This document shows positions 34,690 through 45,617 of a DNA stretch of 64,000 nucleotides, piece after piece (within the stretch, counting starts at the first letter, position 1; each line of letters begins with the position of its first letter). The position numbers were made by a program, and so were the translations under genes. This stretch comes from Duganella sp. (lineage in GTDB: Bacteria; Pseudomonadota; Gammaproteobacteria; Burkholderiales; Burkholderiaceae_D): the NCBI GenBank assembly GCA_026225475.1, contig JAMFSU010000113.1:124001-188000 (forward strand), read 5' to 3'. The notes below the pieces were generated by a model, which was not told where the DNA came from, did not search any database, and saw only the letters and a program-made list of their open reading frames with translations.

Positions 34690-35208
34690 TCTCCTTGATA
34701 AAGTTGGGTTCGCACCGTTACTTTATCGCCCGGCGCTTGCCGAGAGGAGGACGGCTAGATGATTATCAATTCTGCGCGCAATTCGACACGTTGAACGCAT
34801 CTCCATATTTCATGCACATTTGGATGCCAAGATCCATTTATCCAATGTGGCGTGCTTGACATACACGCTGGTTGATCCTCCATTAGGAAGTCCCGCCAGC
34901 GCTTGTATCGCTGCAGGATCGAACGTGGCATGAATCGACGTAGAAATTGTCGCGACAATTCACAGATTGAAAGATTGTTCCGGAGCCTGAAATCAGAATA
35001 GGTGCCGTATATGAGCTACATGCAGGAACCGCCAAACGCATTGAGATTTCAGTCATTATCGACGCAACGCTATAACTGGGCACGGCTGTATCAGTGCAAT
35101 GATGGACTCACCGACTGTGGTCGAACAGAAACTTAACGCAGTGCCCGAGATGACTTGACCACAACATGCTGCTGCTTTTAAAGCATTTGTTATATTGCAA
35201 GGACATTT
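34690..35208. other. Gene-free stretch between IS110 fragment and flgH
   Basis: About 500 bases with no gene I can support; short frames on both strands (such as minus 34755-34958) have no recognised family. TTGACC at about 35155 precedes flgH but no good -10 is clear. Confidence 0.4.
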
Positions 35209-35880
35209 ATGCAAAAACTTGGTCTAGCTATACCGCTATTTTTTGTATTGGTATGTGTAGGGTGCTCGAGTCCTCCACCTATGATTGTTGGGCCAACTAG
35301 CGTACGCCCAGAATATTTCAATACCAATATTGAAAAAACGGGGGCTATTTTTCAAGTTGGTAGCATGCAACTGTTCGAGGACACTTCAGTGCGCTATGTC
35401 GGCGATATCATCAAAGTTTCCGTTTCAGAGACTTTCACCAGCAGTGAAAAGACAACAGCCAATACCAGTCGAGACACCAGTCTACAACAGAAAGGCCCTG
35501 GATCAAATGCTCCTCTAGGAGGGCTCTTTGGTTCGATCTTCAACATCGATGCCAATGCGTCAGGCAGTAACTCATTCAAAGGATCGGGGCAGACCGAAAA
35601 CAACAACACGCTCAATGGAAGTTTGATGGTCTCCGTGATTGAGATTTTGTCGAATGGAAATCTTGTAATTGCAGGAGAAAAGAAAATCAGTATGAATGGC
35701 GACAAGAACACGTTAAGACTTACTGGTGTAGTTAAGAAACAAGATATTCACGCAGGCGTTGTTGACTCCAGCAATATTGCAGATGTGCGCATAGAGCAGG
35801 TCGGGGAGGGGGAAACTGCAGATGCGAATAAGCAAACGGGATCGCAAAGTTTTTTTAGAAGTTTATTCTCTTTCTGGTGA
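35209..35880 (+). CDS. flgH: FlgH-like flagellar L-ring protein, orphan
   Basis: 223 residues, the usual FlgH length. A lipoprotein signal ends LFFVLVCVGC with Cys19. The L-ring core follows: GSMQLFEDTSVRYVGDIIKV, SVSETFTSSEKTTANTS, NTLNGSLMVSVIEILSNGNL, VIAGEKKISMNGDKNTLRLT and GVVKKQDI. FlgH forms the outer-membrane bushing of the flagellar rod. It stands alone here, without flgG, flgI or other flagellar genes, and is more AT-rich than the main genome, which suggests a transferred second copy. AAGGAC precedes the ATG. Confidence 0.87.
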   Translation: MQKLGLAIPLFFVLVCVGCSSPPPMIVGPTSVRPEYFNTNIEKTGAIFQVGSMQLFEDTSVRYVGDIIKVSVSETFTSSEKTTANTSRDTSLQQKGPGSNAPLGGLFGSIFNIDANASGSNSFKGSGQTENNNTLNGSLMVSVIEILSNGNLVIAGEKKISMNGDKNTLRLTGVVKKQDIHAGVVDSSNIADVRIEQVGEGETADANKQTGSQSFFRSLFSFW

Positions 35881-35966
35881 GTTAGCCGCTTTGCAGTCGG
35901 TGCAATTTCCAATCAATCTCGTTTATCCGGCAGGTTGTCAGGTACTGATGAATGTTGTTCTAGGAT

Positions 35967-36160
35967 TCAAGCATTCCGAACATTGATAGATGGTGTGCCG
36001 CGACGATTCAAGTATTTCGGATAGGCGCAGATAATCAATCGCGGCTCCCCCAGACGACGCTCCACCAAGTCTGGGTAATCATCCAGCGTCCCAACACGAA
36101 TAGCAAGGTCGATGCCTTCGCTGCCCCTATCCACGACGCGGTTTCGTAATGTGAACCTAC
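35967..36160 (-). pseudogene. LysR effector-domain fragment
   Basis: Minus strand reads RGSEGIDLAIRVGTLDDYPD, LVERRLGEPRLIICAYPKYL, NRRGTP, typical of the LysR substrate-binding domain. Both ends are missing. The surrounding 35881-36427 is otherwise gene-free and holds the leader of the mdt operon. Confidence 0.7.
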
Positions 36161-36427
36161 GTGCGTCATAGAGACTCAAGCGGTAATACCGAAAGCATCT
36201 CAGTGATATCATCGCCTCAGTACGCTTGTGTGAAAGCGTAAGTAGACTGCGACAAAACGTAAAATTGCTTAGATAGCAAAACCTCAAACGCGATACTAGA
36301 AATGATGGATGTATATTTCAGATCTAGTTCGTTCAAGCGAATCGCCAAGATTTGCTGTGCAATGCCAGAGCAGGCGCAGCGGACTGCAGCCATTCACAAT
36401 ATCTGAGTCACAATTTTTCCATAAAAA

Positions 36428-37645
36428 ATGACCAATCAAACGCCGACCACGTCGTCCCCTCGCTCGAGGCGATGGATTATTATTTTCCTTGTCGTGTTGT
36501 TGTTGATTGCCGCCTGGTTTGTATACACCCACCTGGGAAAGCGTCTCATGCCGAATATAGACATGTCGACACCGGTACAAGCTGCCAGTGCTACGACAGC
36601 CGATGTCCCGGTGACGCTGACCTCGCTGGGTACGGTCACGGCGAATGCGAGCGTGACCGTCACCAGTCGCATTGATGGCCATTTGCGCGCAGTGTACTTC
36701 ACCGAAGGACAGTACGTGCAAAAAGGGCAGTTGCTGGCGCAGATCGATACGCGCGCTTATCAGGCAGAGGTGGAGCAATATCAGGGCACGCTGATCCAGA
36801 ATCAGGCGCAATTGGTCAGCGCCAAGCAGACGTTGGAGCGTTACCAGCGCTTGTATGCCAAGGATTCGCTGGCGCGCCAGGATCTCGATACGCAAGTGTC
36901 GACGGCACGTCAATATGAAGGCGCTGTGCAGGCGGCCAAGGGGCAGATCGATGCGGCTCAGCTCAATATCGATTACGGCCGTATCACAGCGCCCGTCAGC
37001 GGCTACGTCGGCCTGCGTCAAGTCGACCCGGGCAACATGGTGCATGCCAGCGATACCAGCGGTATCCTCACCATCACCCAGACCCGCCCGATTGCAGTCA
37101 TCTTCAGCATTCCGCAAGTCAATCTCAAGGCGGTACTGGGGCCGCTGCGCAAGGGCCAGACTCTGGCGGTGACGGCGCTGGAACAGCAGGGCACCCAGGC
37201 AATCGCCAGCGGCCGCGTCCAGTTCATCAGCAATACCGTCGACACCACCACCGGCAGCGTGCAGCTCAAGGCGATGTTTGACAACACCGACGACGCTCTT
37301 TTCCCCAATCAATTCGTCAATGTGCGCTTGCAAGTGGGCGCTCTGAAGGACGCTGTGCTGGTCCCGGCGGCGGCGTTGCAGTTGAGCGACTCAGGTAAAT
37401 TCGTATTCATCGTCGGCGCCGACAACACCGTCAAGCGTCAGGCCGTGATCACTGGGCCGACGGCGCAAGATGGTCGCATCGTCATCAGTCAGGGCGTCAA
37501 GGCCGGTGATCGGGTGGTTACCCAGGGTATTGATTCGCTGTCCAACGGCAGCAAGGTCAAGCTGGTGCACGCTCAAAAAATTGACGCCAGTGAGCTGGAA
37601 AACGCGCCGCGGCGGCGCATGATGGGCCCGCCGCCAGGACGTTGA
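36428..37645 (+). CDS. mdtA: MdtA-type periplasmic adaptor of an RND efflux pump
   Basis: 405 residues. An N-terminal membrane anchor ([20 protein letters not shown]) is followed by the barrel-sandwich/lipoyl halves ([38 protein letters not shown], and later [20 protein letters not shown]) around an alpha-hairpin at about residues 110-180, then beta-barrel and membrane-proximal domains. It joins the inner-membrane pump MdtBC to the outer-membrane channel in the periplasm. Its stop precedes mdtB by 4 bases. First gene of a four-gene operon; regulator not seen nearby. Confidence 0.92.
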   Translation: MTNQTPTTSSPRSRRWIIIFLVVLLLIAAWFVYTHLGKRLMPNIDMSTPVQAASATTADVPVTLTSLGTVTANASVTVTSRIDGHLRAVYFTEGQYVQKGQLLAQIDTRAYQAEVEQYQGTLIQNQAQLVSAKQTLERYQRLYAKDSLARQDLDTQVSTARQYEGAVQAAKGQIDAAQLNIDYGRITAPVSGYVGLRQVDPGNMVHASDTSGILTITQTRPIAVIFSIPQVNLKAVLGPLRKGQTLAVTALEQQGTQAIASGRVQFISNTVDTTTGSVQLKAMFDNTDDALFPNQFVNVRLQVGALKDAVLVPAAALQLSDSGKFVFIVGADNTVKRQAVITGPTAQDGRIVISQGVKAGDRVVTQGIDSLSNGSKVKLVHAQKIDASELENAPRRRMMGPPPGR

Positions 37646-37649
37646 TACG

Positions 37650-40600
37650 ATGAATCCATCCAGTTTGTTTATCCGGCGTCCGGTGGCGACGCTGCTGTTC
37701 ATGATCGCCGTGATTCTCAGTGGCCTGTTTGCCTACCGTACGCTGTCGATCTCGGCCCTGCCGCAGGTGGACTATCCCACCATCCAGGTCTCCACGCTAT
37801 ATCCGGGGGCTGGTACCGAAGTCATGACCAGTGCCGTGACCGCGCCGCTGGAGCGGCAACTGGGCCAGATGGCCGGGCTGACGCAGATGTATTCGACCAG
37901 TTCCGGCGGGGCTTCGGTGATCACGCTCAAGTTCAATCTTGCGCTGTCGCTGGATGTGGCCGAACAGGAAGTGCAGGCAGCCATCAATGCGGCCAACTCG
38001 CTGCTGCCGTCCGACCTGCCCAATCCGCCCACCTATAAAAAGGTCAATCCGGCTGACACGGCGGTGCTGACGCTGGCGGCGACCTCGGATTCCTTGCCGC
38101 TGACCACGGTGCAAGATATGGTCAACACACGCGTGGCTTTGAAGTTGTCACAGGTGTCAGGCGTGGGCCTGGTGAGCCTGGCCGGCGGCCAGCAACTGGC
38201 GATCCGGGTGCGTGCCAATCCGGTGGCGCTGGCGGCGCATGGATTGACCCTGGAAAATCTTTATACCGTCATCAACAATGGCAACGTCAATGGCTCCAAG
38301 GGTGGTTTCGACGGTCCCGATCATTCGGTGACCATTGACGCCAACGACCAGTTGCACAGTGCGGTGGAATATGGCGATCTGGTGGTGGCCTATCAGAATG
38401 GCCACGCGCTACTGCTACGCGAAGTAGCCAGTGTCGACCAGGCGCCGGAAAACATATACCAAGCGGCCTGGGCCGGCAAACGCCAGGCCATCGTCATCAA
38501 TATCCAGCGCCAGCCGGGCGCCAACGTGGTGCAGGTAGTCGACAGCATCAAGACCTTGCTGCCAGCCTTGCAGCAAAGCCTGCCGGGCGCGGTCAAGCTG
38601 GAGATTTTGGCGGACCGCACCCAGACCATCCGTGCTTCCATCTCGGACGTACAGTTTGAGCTGATGCTGTCGGTGGCCTTGGTAGTGATGGTGTCCTTCC
38701 TGTTCCTGCGTACTGTCTCGGCGACCTTGATTCCCAGCGTAGCGGTACCGCTGTCGCTGGTGGGCACCTTTGGCGTGATGTATCTGGCCGGCTTTTCGCT
38801 CAACAACCTGACCTTGATGGCACTGACCATCGCCACCGGCTTCGTGATCGACGATGCCATCGTGGTGGTGGAAAACATTCAGCGCCATCTGGAACATGGC
38901 GACACGCCGATGGAGGCCGCCCTCAAGGGATCGCGCGAGATTGGCTTCACCATCATCTCACTGACTTTTTCGCTGATTGCGGTGCTGATCCCCTTGTTGT
39001 TCATGGGTGATGTGGTGGGGCGCCTGTTCCGCGAATTTTCTATCACGCTGGCCGTATCCATCCTGGTGTCGATGCTGGTTTCACTGACCTTGACACCGAT
39101 GTTGTGCGCTTATCTGCTGCGCCATACCAAGCGCGAGGGAGAAGGGCGCTTTGCGCGCTGGAGCGCCGACAGTTTTGATCGTCTGCTGCGGGTCTATGAG
39201 TGCGGTCTGACCTGGTGCCTGGCACACCAACGCGTGACCTTGCTGGTGGCGGCCATCACCCTGGTCATCACTGGCCTGTTGTATATGGCGGTGCCCAAAG
39301 GCTTCTTTCCGACGCAAGACACTGGCCAGTTACTGGGCATCACTTCGGCACCGCAGAATCTGTCATTTGAAGAAATGTCGCGCCGTCAGCAGGCGCTGAC
39401 CGCTGTGCTGCTGCAAGATCCTGCGATCCAGGGCATTTCCTCGATCGTTGGCGTGGATGGCGCTAACAATACCTCGCTGTCCAACGGCCGCTTGCAGATC
39501 GAACTCAAACCTTTCGGTCAACGTGACGACCGCGCACCCGCCGTGATCGCGCGCTTGCGCACGGGTGCCGCGCAAGTGCCGGGCATTCAGCTATACCTGA
39601 CTGCCAGCCAGGACCTGAGTGTGGATGACCAGGTTACGCCCAGCCAGTATCAGCTGACGCTGGACACGCCAACGCAGACCGATCTGGAAAAGTGGGCACC
39701 GCGTCTGGTCGACACACTTGCCAAGCGGCCCGAGTTGCGGGAGGTCACCAGCAATCTGCAGAATGCCAGTCCGGTGGCCTACATCAATATCGACCGCAAG
39801 GCGGCAGCCCGTTATGGCCTAACCGCAACCGACGTGGATACCGCCTTGTACAACGCCTACAGCCAGCGTCTGGTGTCGACCATCTTCACCCAGGCTAATC
39901 AATACCGGGTGGTGCTGGAAGTCGATCCGCGCTTCCGCCAGGATCTCTCGGCCTTCGATCAGCTGTATCTTGCCAATGTCGGCAGCTCCAGTAGTTCCAG
40001 CAGCAGTTCGTCGAGTTCGTCCAGCAGCTCTGGGTCATCGAGCACGATATCGAGTACCACATCAGGCACCACAGCAAGCACGACCTCGACCACCTCCATG
40101 GTGCGCCTGGCCAATATTGCGCGTATCGAGGAACGCGTCGGTTACCAGAGCCGCTCGCGCCTGAACCAAACACCAGCGGTGACAGTATCGTTCAATCTAA
40201 CCGCTGGATATTCGCTGGAGCAGGCGCGTGCAGCCGTTACCGAGGCGGTGCGGCAGATCGGCATGCCCAACACCATCCTGTTGCGCTACCAGGGCGCCGC
40301 GCAAGCCTTTGCCTCTGCCACTGGCAATACATTGTGGCTGATTTTGGCGGCGGTCATCACCATGTATATCGTGCTGGGCGTGCTGTATGAAAGCTGGATT
40401 CATCCGATCACCGTGCTCTCCACATTGCCATCAGCGGCCATTGGTGCATTGCTGGCGCTACTGCTGACCGATTCCGAGTTCAGCCTGATTGCCCTCATCG
40501 GGGTGATCCTGTTGATCGGTATCGTCAAGAAGAATGCGATCATGATGATCGACTTCGCGCTACAGGCGCAAAACGAGGGCAAGAGCGCTTTCGACGCGAT

Positions 40601-40865
40601 TCAGCAGGCTTGTCTGCTGCGTTTCCGGCCGATCATGATGACCACCATGGCGGCTCTGCTGGGGGCGGTGCCGCTGATGCTGGCCACGGGTTCCGGTGCC
40701 GAACTGCGGCGGCCGCTGGGCCTGGTGATCGTTGGCGGTCTGTTGCTTAGCCAATTGCTCACACTGTTTACCACGCCGGTGATCTATCTGTTCTTTGACC
40801 GTCTCAGCACCTCCGTCAAGCAGCGTTGGGCCACCTATGTCGCCAGCCGGGGCGAGCCAGCATGA
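37650..40865 (+). CDS. mdtB: MdtB-type RND transporter subunit with a polyserine insertion
   Basis: 1071 residues, about 30 more than usual. Twelve membrane segments with large periplasmic loops; proton-relay Asp401-Asp402 in [14 protein letters not shown] and [16 protein letters not shown] in the later half. At residues 779-794 there is a run of 16 serines followed by a Ser/Thr/Gly-rich linker to about residue 820 within the second periplasmic loop (docking region), where relatives have a short turn. The serines use five different codons, so it is not a simple replication slip. It forms a heterotrimer with MdtC. Confidence 0.92.
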   Translation: MNPSSLFIRRPVATLLFMIAVILSGLFAYRTLSISALPQVDYPTIQVSTLYPGAGTEVMTSAVTAPLERQLGQMAGLTQMYSTSSGGASVITLKFNLALSLDVAEQEVQAAINAANSLLPSDLPNPPTYKKVNPADTAVLTLAATSDSLPLTTVQDMVNTRVALKLSQVSGVGLVSLAGGQQLAIRVRANPVALAAHGLTLENLYTVINNGNVNGSKGGFDGPDHSVTIDANDQLHSAVEYGDLVVAYQNGHALLLREVASVDQAPENIYQAAWAGKRQAIVINIQRQPGANVVQVVDSIKTLLPALQQSLPGAVKLEILADRTQTIRASISDVQFELMLSVALVVMVSFLFLRTVSATLIPSVAVPLSLVGTFGVMYLAGFSLNNLTLMALTIATGFVIDDAIVVVENIQRHLEHGDTPMEAALKGSREIGFTIISLTFSLIAVLIPLLFMGDVVGRLFREFSITLAVSILVSMLVSLTLTPMLCAYLLRHTKREGEGRFARWSADSFDRLLRVYECGLTWCLAHQRVTLLVAAITLVITGLLYMAVPKGFFPTQDTGQLLGITSAPQNLSFEEMSRRQQALTAVLLQDPAIQGISSIVGVDGANNTSLSNGRLQIELKPFGQRDDRAPAVIARLRTGAAQVPGIQLYLTASQDLSVDDQVTPSQYQLTLDTPTQTDLEKWAPRLVDTLAKRPELREVTSNLQNASPVAYINIDRKAAARYGLTATDVDTALYNAYSQRLVSTIFTQANQYRVVLEVDPRFRQDLSAFDQLYLANVGSSSSSSSSSSSSSSSSGSSSTISSTTSGTTASTTSTTSMVRLANIARIEERVGYQSRSRLNQTPAVTVSFNLTAGYSLEQARAAVTEAVRQIGMPNTILLRYQGAAQAFASATGNTLWLILAAVITMYIVLGVLYESWIHPITVLSTLPSAAIGALLALLLTDSEFSLIALIGVILLIGIVKKNAIMMIDFALQAQNEGKSAFDAIQQACLLRFRPIMMTTMAALLGAVPLMLATGSGAELRRPLGLVIVGGLLLSQLLTLFTTPVIYLFFDRLSTSVKQRWATYVASRGEPA

Positions 40866-43800
40866 ACCTGTCACGTCCATTTATTCTGCGCCCGGTAGCG
40901 ACCCTGCTGCTGAGCTTGGCACTGACGCTGCTGGGGACGCTGGCCTACCGCCTGTTGCCGGTAGCGCCGCTGCCGCAGGTGGACTTTCCTACCATCATGG
41001 TACAGGCCAGCCTAGCCGGTGCTAGCCCGGAAACCATGGCCGCCACCGTGGCGTCGCCGCTGGAGCGCGCGATGGGCCAGATTGCCGGCATCACCGAGAT
41101 GACCTCCAGCAGTTCGCAAGGCTCCACCAATGTCATCATCCAGTTCGACCTCAATCGTGACATCGATGGTGCCGCGCGCGACGTGCAATCCGCCATCAAT
41201 GCGGCGCGCAGCCTGTTGCCCAGCAGTCTCAAGACCTTGCCCACCTATCGCAAGGCCAATCCCTCGGATGCGCCGATTCTGCTGGTGGCATTGACTTCCA
41301 AGACATTGAGCAAGGGTGAACTCTACGATCTGGCTTCCAGCAAGTTGCAACAGCGGATTGCGCAGGTGCAGGGAGTGGGGCAGGTATCGCTCATGGGCAG
41401 TGCCTTGCCGTCGGTGCGTATCGAGCTGCAGCCACAGCAACTGAGTCATTACGGCATCTCCCTCGATACCGTGCGCAAGGTCGTGGTCAACGCCACCACC
41501 AATTTGCCCAAGGGCGAACTGTCCGGGGCGGGCATGCATTGGTGGATCGATGCCAATGGTCAATTGACCAAAGCGGCAGACTACAAGGATTTGTTGATCG
41601 CCTACAGCAACGGCGCCGCCGTACGGCTGTCGGATGTCGCCCATATATATGATTCGGTGCAAGACCAATACGTGGCAGGTTATTTCAACGACGACGCTTC
41701 GGTGATGCTGAGCGTGACTCGTTCGGCAGGCGCTAATATGCTGGCCACCATCGATGCCATCAAGGCACAGATGCCGGTGTTGCAAGAAATGTTGCCCGCA
41801 GACGTCAAGCTGAACCTGGCCATGGACCGCTCGCCATCCATCCGTGATTCGCTTCATGAGACTGAAACCACGTTGGTGATTTCGATTCTGCTGGTGATCG
41901 CCGTGGTGTTCACCTTCTTGCGCAATGGCCGTGCCGTGTTGATTCCTGCCGTGGCCTTGCCGATTTCGTTGATCGGCACCTGTGCTGCAATGTATCTGCT
42001 CAACTACAGCCTGGATAATTTGTCGTTGATGGCGCTGATCATCGCTACCGGCTTTGTTGTGGATGATGCCATCGTTGTGTTGGAAAACATCAGTCGCCAT
42101 CTGGAGCAGGGCGCCAGTCCGATGGAAGCGGCGCTGCAAGGCAGCAAAGAAGTGGGCTTTACGGTCTTGTCGATGACGGTGTCGTTGATCGCCGTGTTCT
42201 TACCTATCCTGCTCATGGGCAGCATTGTCGGCCGCCTGTTCCGTGAATTCGCTGTCACCTTGTCGGTGTCGCTGCTACTGTCGATGATCGTCTCGCTCAC
42301 GCTCACACCCATGCTCTGTTCGCGCTTGCTGCGCTCGCACAAGGTCAGTGCTCAGGAGTCGCACAACTGGCTTTATCGCGTCATCGAAACTGGCTTGGCC
42401 AGTCTGGCCGATGGCTATGCCGCCAGCCTGGCCTGGGTCATGCGCCACAAGCGGCTCACGCTGCTGAGTCTGGTGCTGACGGTGGTGCTCAATGTGTTCC
42501 TGTATACGATTGTGCAAAAAGGTTTTTTTCCCGATCAGGATACCGGCATGCTGATGGGCCAATTGCGCGCGGACCAGGCAGCGTCATTCCAGTCGGTGCA
42601 GCCCAAGCTGTTGGCGTTCAGCAAGATGATCCAGAAAGATCCTGACGTGGCAGCCGTCATGGCATCGACCGGCGGCGGCGCGTTCGGCTCGCGCAATACC
42701 GGTAATTTCTTCGTCAGCCTCAAGGACAGCAGTCAGCGCAGTTCCACCGCGACCCAGATCGCCAACCGCCTGACCTTCAAGGCAATGGGTGTGCCAGGAG
42801 CCTCGCTGTTCCTGATGGCGGGGCAAGACTTGCGCATCGGCGGACGCAGCGCCAATTCCACCTACCAGTACAGCCTGCAATCGGATTCGCTGGATACCCT
42901 GCGCGAATGGACCCCAAAGGTCTATGCTGTGCTACGCAAGCTGCCTCAGCTCACCAGTGTGGACAGCGATGCGCAGAGCAGCGGCCAGGCCGTCAAGCTG
43001 GTCATTGACCGGATCGCCGCGCGCCGCCAGGGCCTGGAAATATCCGACATCGACGATTTCCTCAATAATGCCTTCAGCCAGCGCCAGGTCGCGACGCAAT
43101 ACCAGATGCTGAATCAGTACTACACCATCCTCGGACTGGCACCGCAGTACACGCAGGATCCAGCAGTACTGAATCAATTGTTCGTGCTCAACAGCTCGGG
43201 CAATGCGGTACCGCTGTCAGCTTTTGCACACTTGCAAAGCGCCAGCGCGCCATTGTCGGTGGCACACCAGAGTCAGAGCGCTACGGCAACTATTTCTTTC
43301 AATCTGGCCGACGGCGTGTCGCTGGAGCAGGCCAAGACCGCTATCGACACGGCCGTGATTCGCCTGGGCTTGCCCGCTGGCGTGCATGGCAGTCTGCAGG
43401 GCACGGCACAGGCTTATGAAGCGTTGGTGAAAACCATGCCCTGGTTGATCTTGGCGGGATTGCTGGCGGTGTATATTGTGCTAGGCATGCTCTACGAGAG
43501 CTGGATTCATCCCATCACCATTCTGTCGACACTGCCGTCAGCCGGTGTCGGCGCCTTGCTGCTGCTATTGGCAACCAACACCCAACTCACCGTGATTGCG
43601 CTGATCGGAATTCTGTTATTGATCGGTATCGTCAAGAAGAACGCCATCCTCATGGTCGACTTTGCCATCAATGCCGAGCGCGAACACAACTGGACGCCAG
43701 AACAGGCGATCCTGGAAGCCTGCTGCATGCGCTTGCGGCCGATCCTCATGACTACCATGGCGGCCTTCTTCGGCGCGCTGCCGATGGTGCTGCAGAGCGG

Positions 43801-43984
43801 CGGCGACGCCGCGCTACGCCGTCCTTTGGGGCTGGCCATTTGCGGCGGCCTGGCCTTGAGCCAGCTGCTCACTCTTTACACCACACCTGTGGTCTATGTC
43901 TACATGGACCGCATGGGCGCCGCCGCCGGGCGTTTCTGGCGCAATCGCCGGCGTCATTCGACCACACTTGCCAGCGAAAATTGA
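40862..43984 (+). CDS. mdtC: MdtC-type RND transporter subunit
   Basis: 1040 residues from ATG 40862, which overlaps the mdtB stop in ATGA; the longer frame from 40826 lies in mdtB. RND features: an N-terminal membrane segment ([20 protein letters not shown]), Asp401-Asp402 in [30 protein letters not shown], and the GxxLR sequences of the last helices. No polyserine linker is present. It pairs with MdtB to expel hydrophobic compounds, such as bile salts or novobiocin in E. coli; substrates here are not known. Confidence 0.93.
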   Translation: MNLSRPFILRPVATLLLSLALTLLGTLAYRLLPVAPLPQVDFPTIMVQASLAGASPETMAATVASPLERAMGQIAGITEMTSSSSQGSTNVIIQFDLNRDIDGAARDVQSAINAARSLLPSSLKTLPTYRKANPSDAPILLVALTSKTLSKGELYDLASSKLQQRIAQVQGVGQVSLMGSALPSVRIELQPQQLSHYGISLDTVRKVVVNATTNLPKGELSGAGMHWWIDANGQLTKAADYKDLLIAYSNGAAVRLSDVAHIYDSVQDQYVAGYFNDDASVMLSVTRSAGANMLATIDAIKAQMPVLQEMLPADVKLNLAMDRSPSIRDSLHETETTLVISILLVIAVVFTFLRNGRAVLIPAVALPISLIGTCAAMYLLNYSLDNLSLMALIIATGFVVDDAIVVLENISRHLEQGASPMEAALQGSKEVGFTVLSMTVSLIAVFLPILLMGSIVGRLFREFAVTLSVSLLLSMIVSLTLTPMLCSRLLRSHKVSAQESHNWLYRVIETGLASLADGYAASLAWVMRHKRLTLLSLVLTVVLNVFLYTIVQKGFFPDQDTGMLMGQLRADQAASFQSVQPKLLAFSKMIQKDPDVAAVMASTGGGAFGSRNTGNFFVSLKDSSQRSSTATQIANRLTFKAMGVPGASLFLMAGQDLRIGGRSANSTYQYSLQSDSLDTLREWTPKVYAVLRKLPQLTSVDSDAQSSGQAVKLVIDRIAARRQGLEISDIDDFLNNAFSQRQVATQYQMLNQYYTILGLAPQYTQDPAVLNQLFVLNSSGNAVPLSAFAHLQSASAPLSVAHQSQSATATISFNLADGVSLEQAKTAIDTAVIRLGLPAGVHGSLQGTAQAYEALVKTMPWLILAGLLAVYIVLGMLYESWIHPITILSTLPSAGVGALLLLLATNTQLTVIALIGILLLIGIVKKNAILMVDFAINAEREHNWTPEQAILEACCMRLRPILMTTMAAFFGALPMVLQSGGDAALRRPLGLAICGGLALSQLLTLYTTPVVYVYMDRMGAAAGRFWRNRRRHSTTLASEN

Positions 43985-43989
43985 ACAAT

Positions 43990-45486
43990 ATGTCTGCGTC
44001 TACTTCCATCTTCCGCCTGCATCCGATCGCATTGGCTTGCCTGTTCTCCTTGCTGGCGGGTTGCGCCGTCGGCCCTGATTATCAACGTCCCAGGGTTGAC
44101 ATGCCGGTCACCTACAAGGAGGCCGCTGGCTGGAAGCAAGCCAGCCCCAACGACGGCCAGCCGCGCAGCGCCTGGTGGAAGACCTATGGCGATGCACAGC
44201 TCGATGCCTTGCTGGCGCAGGTCGAAATCTCCAATCAGAATGTGGCCCAGTACGCAGCGCTATATAGCCAGGCCCAGGCCGTGGTGCGGCAAGCCAATGC
44301 CAACTTTTACCCCACGGTCACGGGTACCGCCAGCGGTACGCGCAGCGGCAATGCATCGAGCAGCAGCACTGGCAAAAGCGTGTCCAACGATGTCACGGTC
44401 TCGGGCAGTGCCAGCTGGGAGCTGGATCTGTGGGGTAAGTTGCGGCGCACCCGTGAAGAAGACCAGGCCAGCGCTCAGGCCAGCCAGGCCGATCTGTTCA
44501 ATGCCGTGCTGAGCGCACAGTCGTCGCTGGCGCAGGATTACTTTGCCTTGCGTATCCTGGACGAGCGGATTCATCTCTATGAGCAGACCGTAGTCGCCTA
44601 TAGCCGCTACCTGCGCATCATAGAAAATAAATATGCCGACGCCCAAGTGTCGCGCGCCGATGTTGCGCAAGCTCGCAACCAACTGGAGTCTGCCAACGCG
44701 TCGCTGCAAGACCTGGCCTGGCAACGCGCCCAATATGAACATGCGATTGCCATCCTGATCGGGAAGGCACCGGCTGCCTTCAACCTGCCGGTGGCAATTG
44801 GCACAACCTTGCGTATTCCAGAAGTTCCGGTTGGACTGGCTTCGACGCTGCTGGAGCGGCGTCCTGACATTGCCTCATCTGAGCGCGCGGTAGCCAAAGC
44901 TAATGCTGCCATCGGTGTCGCTGTGGCCGCTTACTACCCCGACTTGACGCTGTCGGCCAGTGCCGGCTTCGAAAACAGCAGTGCCAGCAAATTGTTTACT
45001 GTCCCTTATCGTTTCTGGTCGCTCGGTCCTTCGTTTACACAAACCTTGTTCGATGGCGGCTCGAATAAGTCCAAGGTTGATCAAGCTCGCGCCAGCTACG
45101 ACTCAGCGGTGGCGAGTTACCGTCAGACCGTGTTGACGGCCTTGGGAGAGGTGGAGGATTACCTGGCCAAACAGCGCATCCTGGAGCTCGAGATGGGGGC
45201 GCAGCAGCGGGCCACCACCGCCGCCATCGAATCGGCGCGGGTGACCCGCGATCAATATGACGAGGGCAAGATCGACTACCTCGATGTCGCCACCACCGAA
45301 GCCACCAGCTTGTCAGCTCAGCAAAGCCTGTGGCAGCTTGAGGGAACGCAGCTTACTACCAGCGTGCAATTGATCGTGGCACTAGGTGGCGGTTGGCAGA
45401 GTGAGAGTTTGGCTGGGGCGGCCATGCCAACTGCGTCGGATGCAGCTGCCAAGGATACTGCTGCGGCACCCACACTCAATAAATAG
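43990..45486 (+). CDS. NodT/TolC-like outer-membrane lipoprotein of the Mdt pump
   Basis: 498 residues from ATG 43990, 3 bases after the mdtC stop; the longer frame 43840 lies in mdtC. Lipoprotein signal LACLFSLLAGC then AVGPDYQRP, then two TolC-fold repeats (LSAQSSLAQDYFALRILDER and EVEDYLAKQRILELEMGAQQ). It forms the outer-membrane duct that completes the MdtABC pump. Last gene of the operon; directly followed by IS debris. Confidence 0.92.
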   Translation: MSASTSIFRLHPIALACLFSLLAGCAVGPDYQRPRVDMPVTYKEAAGWKQASPNDGQPRSAWWKTYGDAQLDALLAQVEISNQNVAQYAALYSQAQAVVRQANANFYPTVTGTASGTRSGNASSSSTGKSVSNDVTVSGSASWELDLWGKLRRTREEDQASAQASQADLFNAVLSAQSSLAQDYFALRILDERIHLYEQTVVAYSRYLRIIENKYADAQVSRADVAQARNQLESANASLQDLAWQRAQYEHAIAILIGKAPAAFNLPVAIGTTLRIPEVPVGLASTLLERRPDIASSERAVAKANAAIGVAVAAYYPDLTLSASAGFENSSASKLFTVPYRFWSLGPSFTQTLFDGGSNKSKVDQARASYDSAVASYRQTVLTALGEVEDYLAKQRILELEMGAQQRATTAAIESARVTRDQYDEGKIDYLDVATTEATSLSAQQSLWQLEGTQLTTSVQLIVALGGGWQSESLAGAAMPTASDAAAKDTAAAPTLNK

Positions 45487-45565
45487 CGCAGCCTTGCGCT
45501 GACATGACCTGCGCTTCAGGCAGCTCGTGGATAATGTCTTCAGACGTAAATCGCTTGGTGAACAT
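45487..45565 (-). pseudogene. IS3-family orfA fragment
   Basis: From ATG 45565 the minus strand reads MFTKRFTSEDIIHELPEAQV, like the start of IS3 OrfA (MxxKRFTxEQIIxxLREAE), then it fails at the end of the outer-membrane gene. The lengths left are only about 26 codons. Confidence 0.65.
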
Positions 45566-45613
45566 GCTCTGACTTTCCTTTTCAATGGCATATGACAAGG
45601 AAAGTCTTTTGGA

Positions 45614-45617
45614 CTAG
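45614..45617 (+). repeat. CTAG target duplication of the second IS5 element
   Basis: CTAG at 45614-45617 and 46466-46469 flank the element, as for the copy at 23281. Confidence 0.7.

Noticed and set aside
35150-35185. Sigma-70 promoter for flgH
   Set aside because: A TTGACC is present but no acceptable -10 at the right distance, so it was not listed.
36296-37333. 345-residue open frame on the minus strand opposite mdtA
   Set aside because: It is the antisense shadow of a clear adaptor gene; composition is His/Arg/Gln-rich and no motif is seen.
39984-40110. Polyserine run as a simple repeat artefact
   Set aside because: The DNA is not a simple repeat, since five serine codons are mixed, so a slippage or assembly artefact is unlikely.
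41012-42139. 375-residue minus-strand frame opposite mdtC
   Set aside because: Shadow of the RND gene; low-complexity His/Gln/Arg composition without any domain.
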